DNA from: Massilia sp. CFBP 13721
GTDB lineage: Bacteria; Pseudomonadota; Gammaproteobacteria; Burkholderiales; Burkholderiaceae_D
Direction: 5' to 3'
DNA: 64,000 nt
Assembly (NCBI RefSeq): GCF_014842025.1
Contig: NZ_JACYUY010000021.1
Span: 1 to 64,000 of the forward strand
A model generated the notes under the pieces. It was not told the DNA's origin, did no database searches, and saw only the letters and a list, made by a program, of their open reading frames with translations. Positions 47,848 to 56,650 of this stretch are shown here, piece after piece. Position numbers and translations under genes: made by a program. Positions within the stretch are counted from its first letter, which is position 1. Each line of letters starts with the position of its first letter.

Positions 47848-48645
47848 ATGAAGGGCAAGAAAGTGCAGGAGCAGCAGATTCCGGCCGGCGTGTCGTTCGC
47901 CGGCAAGGTCGTGCTGGTGACGGGCGCCGCCAGCGGCATCGGCCGCGCGGTGGCGCTCGCCTTTGGCCGGGCCGGCGCCGCGGTGGTGGTGGCCGACGTC
48001 GCCGTCGATGGCGGCCATTCGACCGCGGCGATGATCGTCGAGGGCGGCGGCAAGGCGCTGTTCGTGGCGACCGACGTCACGCAGGGGAGTGAGGTGGCGG
48101 CGATGGTCGACAAGACCGTCCAGCGCTACGGCCGCCTCGACTGCGCCGTCAACAGCGCCGGGCTGTTCGAGGAGGGCAGCACGCTGGCCGAACTCGACGA
48201 GGCGGTCTACGACCGCGTCATGGACGTCAACGTCAAGGGCGCCTGGCTGTCGATGAAATACCAGCTGCGCCAGATGGGCCAGCAGGGCAGCGGCGCGATC
48301 GTCAACCTGTCGTCGGCCTTTGGCGCGGTCGGCGCGCCGGGGCAGGGCGTCTACGCCGCCAGCAAGCACGCGCTGGCCGGACTGACCAAGAGCGCGGCGC
48401 TCGAGCACGCCAGGGACGGTATCCGCGTCAACGCGGTGTGCGCGGGCGCGGTGCGCACGCCGATGCTGGCGCGTGCGGTCGGGCGCGAGCCGGCGCTGGA
48501 AAAGAAGCTGCGCGCGGCGCATCCGATGGGGCGTTTCGCCGAGCCGGCCGAGATCGCGCATGCGGTGTTGTGGCTGTGCTCGGAGCAGGCGTCGTTCGTG
48601 ACCGGGCATGAGTTGTCGGTCGATGGTGGGTTTACCGCGATCTGA
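47848..48645 (+). CDS. SDR family oxidoreductase
   Basis: A 265-residue classical SDR. The cofactor motif is VTGAASGIGRAVALAFGRAG, the active-site motif is YAASKHALAGL (YxxxK), NSAGLFEEG is the NxAG-type element. Acts on an unknown alcohol or ketone in the cytoplasm with NAD(P). The start has AGGAGCAG nearby and an N-terminal basic extension (MKGKKVQEQQIPAG). It converges with the reductase gene beyond the REP and element C. Confidence 0.9.
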   Translation: MKGKKVQEQQIPAGVSFAGKVVLVTGAASGIGRAVALAFGRAGAAVVVADVAVDGGHSTAAMIVEGGGKALFVATDVTQGSEVAAMVDKTVQRYGRLDCAVNSAGLFEEGSTLAELDEAVYDRVMDVNVKGAWLSMKYQLRQMGQQGSGAIVNLSSAFGAVGAPGQGVYAASKHALAGLTKSAALEHARDGIRVNAVCAGAVRTPMLARAVGREPALEKKLRAAHPMGRFAEPAEIAHAVLWLCSEQASFVTGHELSVDGGFTAI

Positions 48646-48675
48646 TACTCGCCGCGTCCTGGTCCGTTGAACACC

Positions 48676-48818
48676 GTAGGGTGGGCGGGTCCCCCGCCCA
48701 CGCGGTGATCGTTAGCAGCAAGATCATCCGGCACGAGAGCGGAGCCGCCAACGATCACCGCGTGGGCGGCGCATACGGTATTACGACGCAACGTTGCGGG
48801 TGGAGCCGCCCACCCTAC
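48676..48818. repeat. REP/BIME-like inverted pair
   Basis: GTAGGGTGGGCGGG...CCCGCCCACGCGGTGATC and CCAACGATCACCGCGTGGGC...GCCGCCCACCCTAC. It directly abuts element C, as copy A does at 27.1 kb. The 316-bp gap contains no gene otherwise. Confidence 0.9.
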
Positions 48819-48934
48819 GAGTTTGTGAAAAAAACGCCATGGCGGCGTTGCATCGTCTCGCCGTACCCTCGTACTGTCTTCGACGATGCGCCGGGCGGCC
48901 GTATCCCTTGCCCTGACGATTTTTTCACAAACTC
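48819..48934. ncRNA. Structured repeat element, copy C (variable outer stem)
   Basis: Outer arms GAGTTTGTGAAAAAAACG and CGATTTTTTCACAAACTC pair over 17 of 18 positions. The middle stem GCATCGTC/GACGATGC covaries with GCGCCGTC/GACGGCGC in copy B. The apical hairpin is GTAC-CCTC-GTAC. An extra GGGCGGCCGTATC interrupts the 3' core. It sits between convergent genes, so a bidirectional terminator role is plausible. Confidence 0.65.
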
Positions 48935-48961
48935 TACGGGTATGCCAGAGACAGCGCGGCT

Positions 48962-50032
48962 TCACTTCGGCCGCGGCGCCTTCAACTTCGCCGCCGGCGG
49001 CACCACGCGGCCGGCGCGGATGTCCTGCACGGTCTGCGCCACGGCCCGCGCCACGTTGCGCACTTCTTCCTGGACGTCGGTATCGCGGTCGAGCGTCTCG
49101 TGGCTGTCGGCGTAGGATTCGTAGTAGCCGATGAAGCGGTCGAGCGCACCGAAGCTGCCCGAGTCCACCAGTCCCATCCAGTTCAGCCAGTCCGACAGCG
49201 AGCGGCGCGTGCCTTCGATGCCGGCGACGTCGCCGTGCACGACCACGCCAAAGGCGCGGCCCGCCAGGTGCTTCGGATAATCCCAGCCGGCCAGTTCCAT
49301 CTCCTTGGCCATCATCGCGTCCTTGCCCTGGGTCGAGCTGGGATCGGGGTTGCCGCCGTCGGCGCAGACCAGGCGGTCGATCATCAGTTTCAGGGTGGAG
49401 GGCGTCTGGTACCAGTAGACCGGGGTCAGGATGATGACGCCGTGCGCGGCCACCCAGCGTTCGTAGATCTCGTTCATCCAGTCGCCGGTCTGGCGCTCGG
49501 CGTGGTTCGGATAGCAGCTGCACGGCCAGTGGCACAGCGGCATCGCGGTCGAGGCGCAGGCTTTGCAGGGGTGGATGTGGCGGTCGTAGTCGGAGGTCAG
49601 GCGCGACAGGTCGAGCAGGTCGGCCTCGACGCCGCATGTGGCCAGCGTGTCGCGCGCGATCTTGGTCAGGCGCCAGGACTTCGACATCTCGCCGGGGCAG
49701 CTGCCGTCGTTGCGGGCGGAGGCGTTGATGAGCAGGATGCGGCTGGGCGTATCGGGCTTCTTCTGGTGGATTTCGGCGGCGAGGAGACGGTCGCGCGCGG
49801 CCTTCCATTCGATCGACAGGTCGTAGTCGGGATCGGCGAAGCCGACGCCCGCCTTGAGCGTGCGCGGCGCCTTGCGCTTGTCCTGGTAGGCCTGCCAGGC
49901 GACTTCCTCGACGGCGGCCAGTTCGTTCGACACTTCCTGGTAGGCCGGGTCGAAAAAGCCGTCCATGAATTTGCGGCGGAACTCGTCGCGCTCCAGCCGT
50001 GGTGGCGCCTGCCCCGTGCGAACCGTTGTCAT
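48962..50032 (-). CDS. NAD(P)H-dependent FMN reductase / flavodoxin-fold protein
   Basis: A 356-residue protein. The flavodoxin-like core starts at RILLINASARNDGSCPGE (about residue 105) and includes VIILTPVYWYQTPSTLKLMI and GDYPKHLAGRAFG-type segments. A 100-residue N-terminal extension precedes it. Family knowledge: NAD(P)H:FMN or quinone reductases. Cys residues HPCKACAST, LCHWPCSCY may bind metal or form disulphides, which is unusual. Start 50032 (MTTVRTGQ) has AAGGG upstream; other nearby starts are possible. Confidence 0.8.
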   Translation of the reverse strand: MTTVRTGQAPPRLERDEFRRKFMDGFFDPAYQEVSNELAAVEEVAWQAYQDKRKAPRTLKAGVGFADPDYDLSIEWKAARDRLLAAEIHQKKPDTPSRILLINASARNDGSCPGEMSKSWRLTKIARDTLATCGVEADLLDLSRLTSDYDRHIHPCKACASTAMPLCHWPCSCYPNHAERQTGDWMNEIYERWVAAHGVIILTPVYWYQTPSTLKLMIDRLVCADGGNPDPSSTQGKDAMMAKEMELAGWDYPKHLAGRAFGVVVHGDVAGIEGTRRSLSDWLNWMGLVDSGSFGALDRFIGYYESYADSHETLDRDTDVQEEVRNVARAVAQTVQDIRAGRVVPPAAKLKAPRPK

Positions 50033-50112
50033 ATGCATCCCTTCATGATGAAGGCCGATTATCGGCAATGCCCATCGGTGGCGATGTGCGCTGGCGTACG
50101 GTCGCGGAAATA

Positions 50113-50150
50113 AAAAAAGCGGGCGGCGCCAATGGCGTTCGCCCGCTTTT
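50113..50150 (-). terminator. Terminator after the TPR protein gene
   Basis: On the minus strand, AAAGCGGGC and GCCCGCTTT form a 9-bp stem enclosing GGCGCC-type sequence, followed by a U-run (complement of the A stretch at 50112-50118). It lies after the stop of the 50167-51507 gene. Confidence 0.85.
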
Positions 50151-50166
50151 CAGTACCGGTAGAAGC

Positions 50167-51507
50167 TTACTTCACTGGCGCCGGTGCCACGGTCGTCGTC
50201 GACGCCGTGGTCGCCGTTGCAGTGGCGCCGGTTGGCTGGCGCAGGGTCATGACCCAGACGCGCGCCACATCCGACAGGCCGCCGCCGGCCTTGACGCTTT
50301 CGAAGGTCTTGATCGCTTCGTCCTTCTGGCCGGCCTTGGCCTGGGCCGCGCCGAGGCGCAGCTTGGCTTCGTCCGGCTGCTTCAGGCCGCCCTTGGCGAT
50401 CCCTTGCTGGATGAAGCCGATGCCCTTGTCGTGCTGGCCCATCGTCGAGTAGGCCCAGCCGAGGTTGACCAGGCCGGCGCCGGTCTTCGCCTTGGCGGCC
50501 GAGGCTTCGCCGGCGGCGATGTTTTTCGCATCGTCGGCGGCGCCTTTCTCGGCGCGGGCGCGCAGGGCGTTGTGGGCCTTGGCATTGCCGCCCTTGCCCA
50601 GCACGCCTGCCGAGTAGCCGGCATCCAGCACGTTCTTCGCTTCGGTCGGGAAGCCGTCGCGCAGGGCGGTTTCGGCCAGGTCGACGTAATCTTCCTCGCG
50701 CAGCGTCTTCATGGTGCCGAAGTAGAGGCGCAGCACCGGCAGGTAGTTGTCCTGGTTGAAGCCCGGCTTGCGGATCACGCCCACGCGAATCAGTTCGCCC
50801 CAGTATTCGTCGCTCGGGTAGTAGCTCACCAGCTTCTGGACGGCGCTCTCGTAGGCGGCCGTATCCTTGGTCTCGTGCGCGGCGCTCATGAACAGTTTCA
50901 GGTCTTCCTGCGACGGGGTCTTGCCGGCCTTTTCGGTGTCGGCGATCAGCTGCTGCAGCTGGGTCTTGGCGCCGGCATAGTCCTTGTTCAGGTACTGGGA
51001 GCGGATCTGTAGCGGACGGGCCTCGGCCATGTTGCCGCCCAGCGATTCAAAACGCTTGAGCTGTTCGTTGGCGGCGGCGTAGTTCTTGGCGTTGTACTGG
51101 ATGTTGGCGATGGCCAGCACCAGCTTGGCCTGGTTTTCCTTCGACTCGAAGCCCGAATTGACGACTTCTTCGGCCGAGGTCAGGATGGCCTGCTCGTTGT
51201 TGGTCATCGAGGCATGCGCCATCTTGATCCGGTTCAGGATGTAGTTCTCGTACGGCGTCTTGTTTGGAATCGCATCGGCCTGGGCGATGCGGGTCTGCAG
51301 TTCGGCCGCATTCTTGGCGGCGATCAGCTGCTGGATGGCGTTCGAGTCGAGCAGCTTGAACAGCTCCGGACGCACCGTGTTGGCCGGCGCGGCTGCTGCG
51401 GGCGCTGCCTGCTTCTGGGCGTGGGCGCTCGTCATCAGGGCAGGCGCGGTGTTCAGGCCGACGGCAGCCAGCAGCAGGCACAGGCGAGCAAGGCGGAAAT
51501 GGGACAT
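50167..51507 (-). CDS. Exported tetratricopeptide-repeat protein
   Basis: A 446-residue protein with a signal peptide (LCLLLAAVGLNTAPALMTSA, then HAQ). Repeated helical hairpins are visible: LVLAIANIQYNAKNYAAANE, YLNKDYAGAKTQLQQLIADT, LVNLGWAYSTMGQHDKGIGF. The C-terminus is Thr/Ala-rich (TTASTTTVAPAPV). TPR proteins of this class act as periplasmic scaffolds; the role here is unknown. Start 51507 gives a normal signal peptide; the longer frame is not protein-like. Confidence 0.82.
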   Translation of the reverse strand: MSHFRLARLCLLLAAVGLNTAPALMTSAHAQKQAAPAAAAPANTVRPELFKLLDSNAIQQLIAAKNAAELQTRIAQADAIPNKTPYENYILNRIKMAHASMTNNEQAILTSAEEVVNSGFESKENQAKLVLAIANIQYNAKNYAAANEQLKRFESLGGNMAEARPLQIRSQYLNKDYAGAKTQLQQLIADTEKAGKTPSQEDLKLFMSAAHETKDTAAYESAVQKLVSYYPSDEYWGELIRVGVIRKPGFNQDNYLPVLRLYFGTMKTLREEDYVDLAETALRDGFPTEAKNVLDAGYSAGVLGKGGNAKAHNALRARAEKGAADDAKNIAAGEASAAKAKTGAGLVNLGWAYSTMGQHDKGIGFIQQGIAKGGLKQPDEAKLRLGAAQAKAGQKDEAIKTFESVKAGGGLSDVARVWVMTLRQPTGATATATTASTTTVAPAPVK

Positions 51508-51730
51508 GAGTGATCCTTCTAAAAAGATGAGCGGAGAAAAACAAGAAATGCGATCCGCGGCAAGATGGCGTTTTTGCCAAGCTTGAGCAAACGGGCATTG
51601 TCCCATAATTGGTGCCCGGACGGCGGCACCCTGCGCCGCAATTGTGCCGCAGGAAGGGCGCTGCCGGGGCCGGCGTTACATTGCGTTACCGTGTTTCAAA
51701 CACGATAAGGCAAGCCACGCCGGCGCTCCT

Positions 51731-53335
51731 TCAGAAACCCGGCACCGGGCACTGGCCGCTCGCTTCGATCTCGCCCGCCAGCCAGGCATTGACGGCGGCC
51801 AGGGCGGGGGCGGCGAAGCCATAGGTCATCAGGGCCGGCGCGTCGAAGTCGAGCGCCTGGTAGGGGTTCCACAGCGCCAGGTGCAGGTCGGGATGCCAGC
51901 TTGCGCGCAGGGCCGGGTCGTAGCGGCGGCGCGAGGTCGAGGCCAGGATCGTGAAGCGGCCATCCTGCGGCAGCGCGCGCCAGTCGAAGCCGGCGGGGTC
52001 GGCAAAGGTGACCAGCTCGACCTCGAACAGTTGCGCCAGCGAGGCGGCGATGGCAGCCGCCGGCACACCGGCTTCCGAGACGCCGTCGCTGACCACGTCC
52101 TGGCGCGCCACCAGCCGGATGCGGGCGCCGGGCGCGGGACGGCGCACGGCGCCGCGGCTGCTCAGGCCGCGCTGCCAGGCGCGCGCCATCAGGGCGCGGT
52201 CGGCGTCGTCGGTGGAGTAGATCGGCGCTTCATCCGGACCAGGCGCGGCACCAGGCGCGGCATCGGTCATGACCTCGCAACTGGCCGCAGCGGTAACGCC
52301 CGCCGCCGCGATGCCCGCCGCCGGACGCGCTGTGCCGCCGGCTGGATACGCCGCCGCCAGCTTGTCCAGCCGCGCCAGGCGTGCCTCCACTTCGGCCAGC
52401 GGCAATTCGCCCGACTCGATCGCGGCGGCGATCGCGGCAACCGTCTCCTCCTGGTTTTCGCGCGAACCGATCGCCATCACCATGTCGGCGCCCGCAACCA
52501 GCGCACGCACGGCGGCCTGGCCGACGCCGTAGCGGTGCGCGATCGCGTGCATGTCCATGCCGTCGGTAATGACCACGCCCTGGTAATTCCACTGTTCGCG
52601 CAGGATGCCGCTCAGGATGGTGCGCGACATCGTCGCCGGATAGTCGGCGTCGAGCGCGGGGTAGACGATGTGGGCGGTCATCATCGCCGGTGCAGGGTGT
52701 CCACCCCGGGTTCCCTGGGCCGCCATGCGGAAGGGCGCGAACTCGAAGCGTTCCAGTTCCGCCAGCGGCTTGTCGACGGTCGGCAGCGCCCGGTGCGAGT
52801 CGACGTGGGTGTCGCCATGGCCGGGGAAGTGCTTCACGCAGCAGGCCACGCCCTCAAGCTCGCTGCCTGCCATCCAGGCCAGGGCAATGCGCGTGGCCGT
52901 GTCGGGATCGGCGCCGAAAGAGCGCTCGGCGATCACGGGATTGTGCGGGTTGTTGTTCAGGTCCAGCACCGGCGCGAAGTTCCAGTTGAAACCGAGCGAG
53001 CGCACCGCGCGCGCCACGGCGGCGCCAACCTCGCGCGCCAGCTCGGGATCGTTGGCCGCGCCCAGCGCCATCGCCGACGGCGGCGCGGGCACCCAGGTCG
53101 AACGCACCACGGCGCCGCCTTCCTGGTCGAGCGCGATCAGGGCTTGCGGCCCCATGACGTCGCGCAGGCCGGCGGTAAGACGTGTCAGCTGCGCCGCATC
53201 CGTCATGTTCTGGCGGAACAGGCAGGCGCCGCGTACGCGGTTATTTTTCAGGAAAGCGGCGGTGTCTTCGTCCAGTTCGGTGCCGAACAGGCGCACCATG
53301 ATCAGCTGTCCGGCGAGTTGTCTCAGGTCGTCCAT
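51731..53335 (-). CDS. nagZ: Beta-N-acetylhexosaminidase (GH3, NagZ-like) with long C-terminus
   Basis: A 534-residue protein. Residues 1-330 are the GH3 catalytic domain: ALIALDQEGGAVVR, then AVARAVRSLGFNWNFAPVLD, CCVKHFPGHGDTHVDSHRAL (the KHFPGHG NagZ motif with the His-Asp dyad) and VITDGMDMHAIAHRYG, with the catalytic Asp region. Standard NagZ is about 340 residues; the extra 200 (GH3_C-like) suggest a chitin- or muropeptide-processing variant. Last gene of a four-gene amino-sugar operon; starts 4 bp after the SIS gene. Confidence 0.88.
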   Translation of the reverse strand: MDDLRQLAGQLIMVRLFGTELDEDTAAFLKNNRVRGACLFRQNMTDAAQLTRLTAGLRDVMGPQALIALDQEGGAVVRSTWVPAPPSAMALGAANDPELAREVGAAVARAVRSLGFNWNFAPVLDLNNNPHNPVIAERSFGADPDTATRIALAWMAGSELEGVACCVKHFPGHGDTHVDSHRALPTVDKPLAELERFEFAPFRMAAQGTRGGHPAPAMMTAHIVYPALDADYPATMSRTILSGILREQWNYQGVVITDGMDMHAIAHRYGVGQAAVRALVAGADMVMAIGSRENQEETVAAIAAAIESGELPLAEVEARLARLDKLAAAYPAGGTARPAAGIAAAGVTAAASCEVMTDAAPGAAPGPDEAPIYSTDDADRALMARAWQRGLSSRGAVRRPAPGARIRLVARQDVVSDGVSEAGVPAAAIAASLAQLFEVELVTFADPAGFDWRALPQDGRFTILASTSRRRYDPALRASWHPDLHLALWNPYQALDFDAPALMTYGFAAPALAAVNAWLAGEIEASGQCPVPGF

Positions 53336-53339
53336 GGCG

Positions 53340-54374
53340 TTAATTCGTCTTCGTCACTTTGCTCAGGTGGCGCGGCCGGTCCGGATCGAGTCCGCGCGCT
53401 TTCGACAGTTTTGCTGCCATCACATAAAAGGCCTGGATCGCGACGATCGGGTCGAGGTCGGGCGTGGCCGCCACCGGCAGCGTCAGGTCGCGTTCGGCGA
53501 CGTCTTCGGGCGCGGCCAGCAGCACGCGCGCACCGCGCCCGCGCATTTCGAGCGCCAATGCCACCAGGCCTGCCTGCGCCGGTCCGCGCGTGGCGAAGAT
53601 CAGCAAGGGATAACCGTCTTCGATCAGCGCCATCGGGCCGTGCTTGATCTCGGCGCCGGAAAACGCTTCCGCCTGCAGGGCCGAGGTTTCCTTGAATTTC
53701 AGCGCCGCTTCCAGTGCAATCGGGAAGCTGATGCCGCGTCCGACCACCATGATGTTGCGCGCCGGTGCCAGCACCTCGATCGCGGCCGACCAGTCGACCC
53801 GGGAGGCGGCGCGCAGGTCGGCGGGCAGGGCGGCCAGGCCGGCCTTCAGTTCGGCATCGTCCTGCCATTCGGCCACCAGGCGCGCACCGGCGACCAGGCT
53901 CGTGATAAAACTCTTGGTGGCGGCCACGCTGTGCTCGTTACCCGCATGCAGGGGCATGGTCCAGGCAGCGCTCTGTGCCAGCGGCGATTCGGCGTCGTTC
54001 ACCAGCGCCACCGTGGTGGCGCCGCCGTCGCGGAAGTACTGGATCGGTTCGACCACATCCGGGCTCTGGCCTGACTGCGAAATCGCGATCGCCAGCGTGC
54101 CCTGCGTGACCAGCGGCGATTTGTACAGCGTGATCAGCGACATCGGCAGCGAGGTCACCAGCCGCCCCATGCGCGACATGATCAGGTAGGCGACATAGCC
54201 GGACGCGTGGTCCGAGCTGCCGCGCGCGACGGTGACGGCACTGGTGAAACTGGCCGCGCGCAGTGTGCGTCCCAGTTCCGCATAGCGCTCGCCGTCCTGC
54301 GACAGTTGCAGGGCGACGCAATCGCCCGCGGACATGGCTTCCTGCAGCATGAGCGAAGTCGTCGATTCGGTCAC
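53340..54374 (-). CDS. SIS-domain glucosamine-6-phosphate deaminase (NagB-II type)
   Basis: A 344-residue double-SIS protein. SIS motifs: VTVARGSSDHASGYVAYLIM, AIAISQSGQSPDVVEPIQYF, VVGRGISFPIALEAALKFKE and the C-terminal DPDRPRHLSKVTKT, which matches the GlmS/NagB-II isomerase end. No amidotransferase domain. It should convert GlcN-6-P to Fru-6-P and ammonia. It overlaps the nagA gene by 4 bp (54371-54374). Confidence 0.88.
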   Translation of the reverse strand: MTESTTSLMLQEAMSAGDCVALQLSQDGERYAELGRTLRAASFTSAVTVARGSSDHASGYVAYLIMSRMGRLVTSLPMSLITLYKSPLVTQGTLAIAISQSGQSPDVVEPIQYFRDGGATTVALVNDAESPLAQSAAWTMPLHAGNEHSVAATKSFITSLVAGARLVAEWQDDAELKAGLAALPADLRAASRVDWSAAIEVLAPARNIMVVGRGISFPIALEAALKFKETSALQAEAFSGAEIKHGPMALIEDGYPLLIFATRGPAQAGLVALALEMRGRGARVLLAAPEDVAERDLTLPVAATPDLDPIVAIQAFYVMAAKLSKARGLDPDRPRHLSKVTKTN

Positions 54375-55456
54375 AGCGCTTCTCCTTCAATATAGACGGC
54401 TTTGATGTTCAGGTCGCGGTCGAGCACGACGAAGTCGGCATGGCAGCCGGGCGCCAGGCGCCCGCGCCGGGTTTCGCCGAGGTAGTCGGCGGCATTGGTC
54501 GATACGCGGTGCGAGGCCTCTTCGATCGACAGCCCGATCTTGACCAGGTTGCGCAGCGCGCCATCCATCGTCAGCGTGGAGCCGGCCAGGGTGCCATCAA
54601 GCAGGCGCACGCCGCCCATGCATTTATGGACGACCTGGCGCCCGAGCATGTATTCGCCGTCCGGCATGCCGGCGGCCGCCGTCGAATCGGTCACGCAGAA
54701 CAGATGCGGGATCGAACGCAGCGCCACCTTGATCGCGCCCGGATGCACGTGCAGCAGGTCGGGAATGATCTCGGCGTACTGCGCATGCGCCAGCGCGGCG
54801 CCGACCATGCCCGGTTCGCGGTGGTGCAGGCCGGGCATCGCATTGAACAGGTGGGTAAAGCCGGCGGCGCCGTGTTCGAGCGCGGCCACGCCATCCTCGT
54901 ACGAGCCACTGGTATGGCCGATCTGCACGCGGATGCCTTCTTCGGCGAGCGTGCGCACCAGTTCCAGGTGGCCGTGGATCTCGGGCGCGACCGTGATCAC
55001 GCGCAGCGGCGCCAAGCGCTCGTAGGCCTCGACTTCGGCCAGCGTGGCTTCCTTGGCAAAGGGCGGCTGCGCGCCCAGTTTGGCGGCGTTGATGTACGGC
55101 CCCTCCAGGTGCACGCCGAGGATGCGCGCTTCGTGCTTGCCGCGCTCCCTGCAGGCGGCGCCGATGGCGCCCAGCGCGCGCTCGATGTCCTCGGGCGGCG
55201 CGGTCATGGTGGTGGCCAGCAGGCTGGTGGTGCCGTGGCGCGCGTGCAGGGCGGCGATCGCGTGCGGCGCATCGCCGCCTTCCATCATGTCGCGCCCGGC
55301 GCCGCCGTGCACGTGCAGGTCGATGAAGCCGGGCAGGATGTAGTCGTCGGCGTTGGTGGCGGGATCGACCTTGTCGCCCTCGATGGTGTCGACCGTGGCG
55401 CCGAAGCGCAGCGTGCCGTGGACCCAGCCGCCGGGGGTGAGGATATTGCCGTTCAT
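54371..55456 (-). CDS. nagA: N-acetylglucosamine-6-phosphate deacetylase
   Basis: A 361-residue NagA. Metal-dependent motifs: LPGFIDLHVHGGAGRDMMEG (HxH) and GVHLEGPYINAAKLGAQPPF, then IGHTSGSYEDGVAALEHGAA and FNAMPGLHHREPGMVGAAL, and CVTDSTAAAGMPDGEYMLG with the conserved Asp. Removes the acetyl group from GlcNAc-6-P. Start 55456 overlaps the kinase stop (ATGA). The SIS and NagZ genes follow. Confidence 0.95.
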   Translation of the reverse strand: MNGNILTPGGWVHGTLRFGATVDTIEGDKVDPATNADDYILPGFIDLHVHGGAGRDMMEGGDAPHAIAALHARHGTTSLLATTMTAPPEDIERALGAIGAACRERGKHEARILGVHLEGPYINAAKLGAQPPFAKEATLAEVEAYERLAPLRVITVAPEIHGHLELVRTLAEEGIRVQIGHTSGSYEDGVAALEHGAAGFTHLFNAMPGLHHREPGMVGAALAHAQYAEIIPDLLHVHPGAIKVALRSIPHLFCVTDSTAAAGMPDGEYMLGRQVVHKCMGGVRLLDGTLAGSTLTMDGALRNLVKIGLSIEEASHRVSTNAADYLGETRRGRLAPGCHADFVVLDRDLNIKAVYIEGEAL

Positions 55457-56328
55457 CCGTGCTGCTCCAGGTGGCGTTCGATCATGAAGAGGGCGCCGCG
55501 CGCGGAGTCGCCCTGGGCCGGCAGGCAGCGCGCCCGCGTTTCCGGCGGCAGGTAAGCCAGCAGCACCTCGCCCAGGCCGCCGCACAGGGCCAGCGGCAGG
55601 CGGCGGCTGCGGTCGAGGGCTTCGGCGATCTGCGCCACTTCCTGGCCGGCGTGTTCCAGGATCGCGCGCGCGACCGGGTCGGCGTCGGCGTGCATGACGA
55701 CGAAGCGCGCCAGGCCGGCATAGGCCGTCTGGTTGGCGCGTCCCAGCCAGATCTGCACCGCGTCGCGGCTGCCGCCGCAGGCGGCGATCACGTCGCGCGC
55801 CAGCGCGCCGCCGGCCACGCGGCCGTCGAGCACCTGCTCGATATGGTTCAGCGCGCGCAAGCCCATCCAGGCGCCGCTGGCCTCGTCGCCGGCCGGGAAG
55901 CCCCAGCCGCCGACTTCGACCTTGCTGCCGTCCGCCAGCATCGCTTCGCCGACGCTGCCGGTGCCGATCGCCACGATCGCGCCCGGCTTGCCGCCGTGCG
56001 CGCCCATCAGGGTGCTGAAGCCGTCGGTATCGAGCACCAGCGCTGCAAAGCCGGGATCGGCGGCGACGAATTGCGCCGCCCAGTCCTTGTTGTGCACGCC
56101 GGCCAGGCCGAGGCCGATCGCCATCGAGGACAGGGGCGGGGAGCCGACGTCGGCCACCGCGCAGGCTTCGCCGATGGCGCCGAGGATGGTGGTCCAGGCA
56201 TTGGCGATACCGTGGGAAAGGCCGGAGGGACCGCCGGATGCTTGCGCCAGTTCGACGCCGTTGGGGTCGGTCAGGCGCACGCGGGTGCCGGTGCCGCCGC
56301 CATCGACGCCGATGAGATATTCGATCAT
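55453..56328 (-). CDS. N-acetylglucosamine kinase (BadF/BadG family)
   Basis: A 291-residue protein with an ATP-binding fold: IGVDGGGTGTRVRLTDPNG (phosphate 1), AIVAIGTGSVGEAMLADGSK (phosphate 2) and LALCGGLGEVLLAYLPPE (adenosine motif). It phosphorylates GlcNAc (or MurNAc) taken up without PTS, giving the substrate of NagA. First gene of the operon, with a near-consensus promoter just upstream. Confidence 0.88.
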   Translation of the reverse strand: MIEYLIGVDGGGTGTRVRLTDPNGVELAQASGGPSGLSHGIANAWTTILGAIGEACAVADVGSPPLSSMAIGLGLAGVHNKDWAAQFVAADPGFAALVLDTDGFSTLMGAHGGKPGAIVAIGTGSVGEAMLADGSKVEVGGWGFPAGDEASGAWMGLRALNHIEQVLDGRVAGGALARDVIAACGGSRDAVQIWLGRANQTAYAGLARFVVMHADADPVARAILEHAGQEVAQIAEALDRSRRLPLALCGGLGEVLLAYLPPETRARCLPAQGDSARGALFMIERHLEQHG

Positions 56329-56357
56329 GGGGAAATGAGTGCCGGGGAGGTCAGGGC

Positions 56358-56386
56358 ACTATAGGGAGGCGGGTTGAGCTTGTCAA
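56358..56386 (-). promoter_or_regulatory. Near-consensus sigma70 promoter of the amino-sugar operon
   Basis: On the minus strand TTGACA (56381-56386) and TATAGT (56358-56363) are separated by 17 bp, a nearly perfect promoter about 30 bp before the kinase ATG. Upstream of the -35 lie repeated GGTAT half-sites (GGTATTTAATTGGTATTG on the + strand at about 56389-56406), possibly a GntR-type operator. The rest of the gap to 56650 shows only an 8-bp hairpin (ATGCCGGC/GCCGGCAT, 56609-56637). Confidence 0.75.
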
Positions 56387-56650
56387 CAGGTATTTAATTG
56401 GTATTGTATTTCATGTGCGCTGGCCATTGGGACTGGGCGTCGGCGGTCCTGCCGTCCTATGAAACGGCAAGGCTGGCGCTGGTATGCAAAGTGGTATTGC
56501 TGAGCTGCGAAACACGATGTCGCAAATATTGGCGCCGGCCCTGCATCCAACAATTTTGTAACTAACCAACAGACGGTGGCCGCCAAGGCAAACCCATGCC
56601 AGCAGGCGATGCCGGCGGAGGCTAGCCCTGCCGGCATGGCGGGCACCGGG

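Noticed and set aside
45114-48113. 999-residue minus-strand frame opposite the M16 peptidase
   Set aside because: No protein-like motifs; GC-skewed antisense opening over a clear M16 gene.
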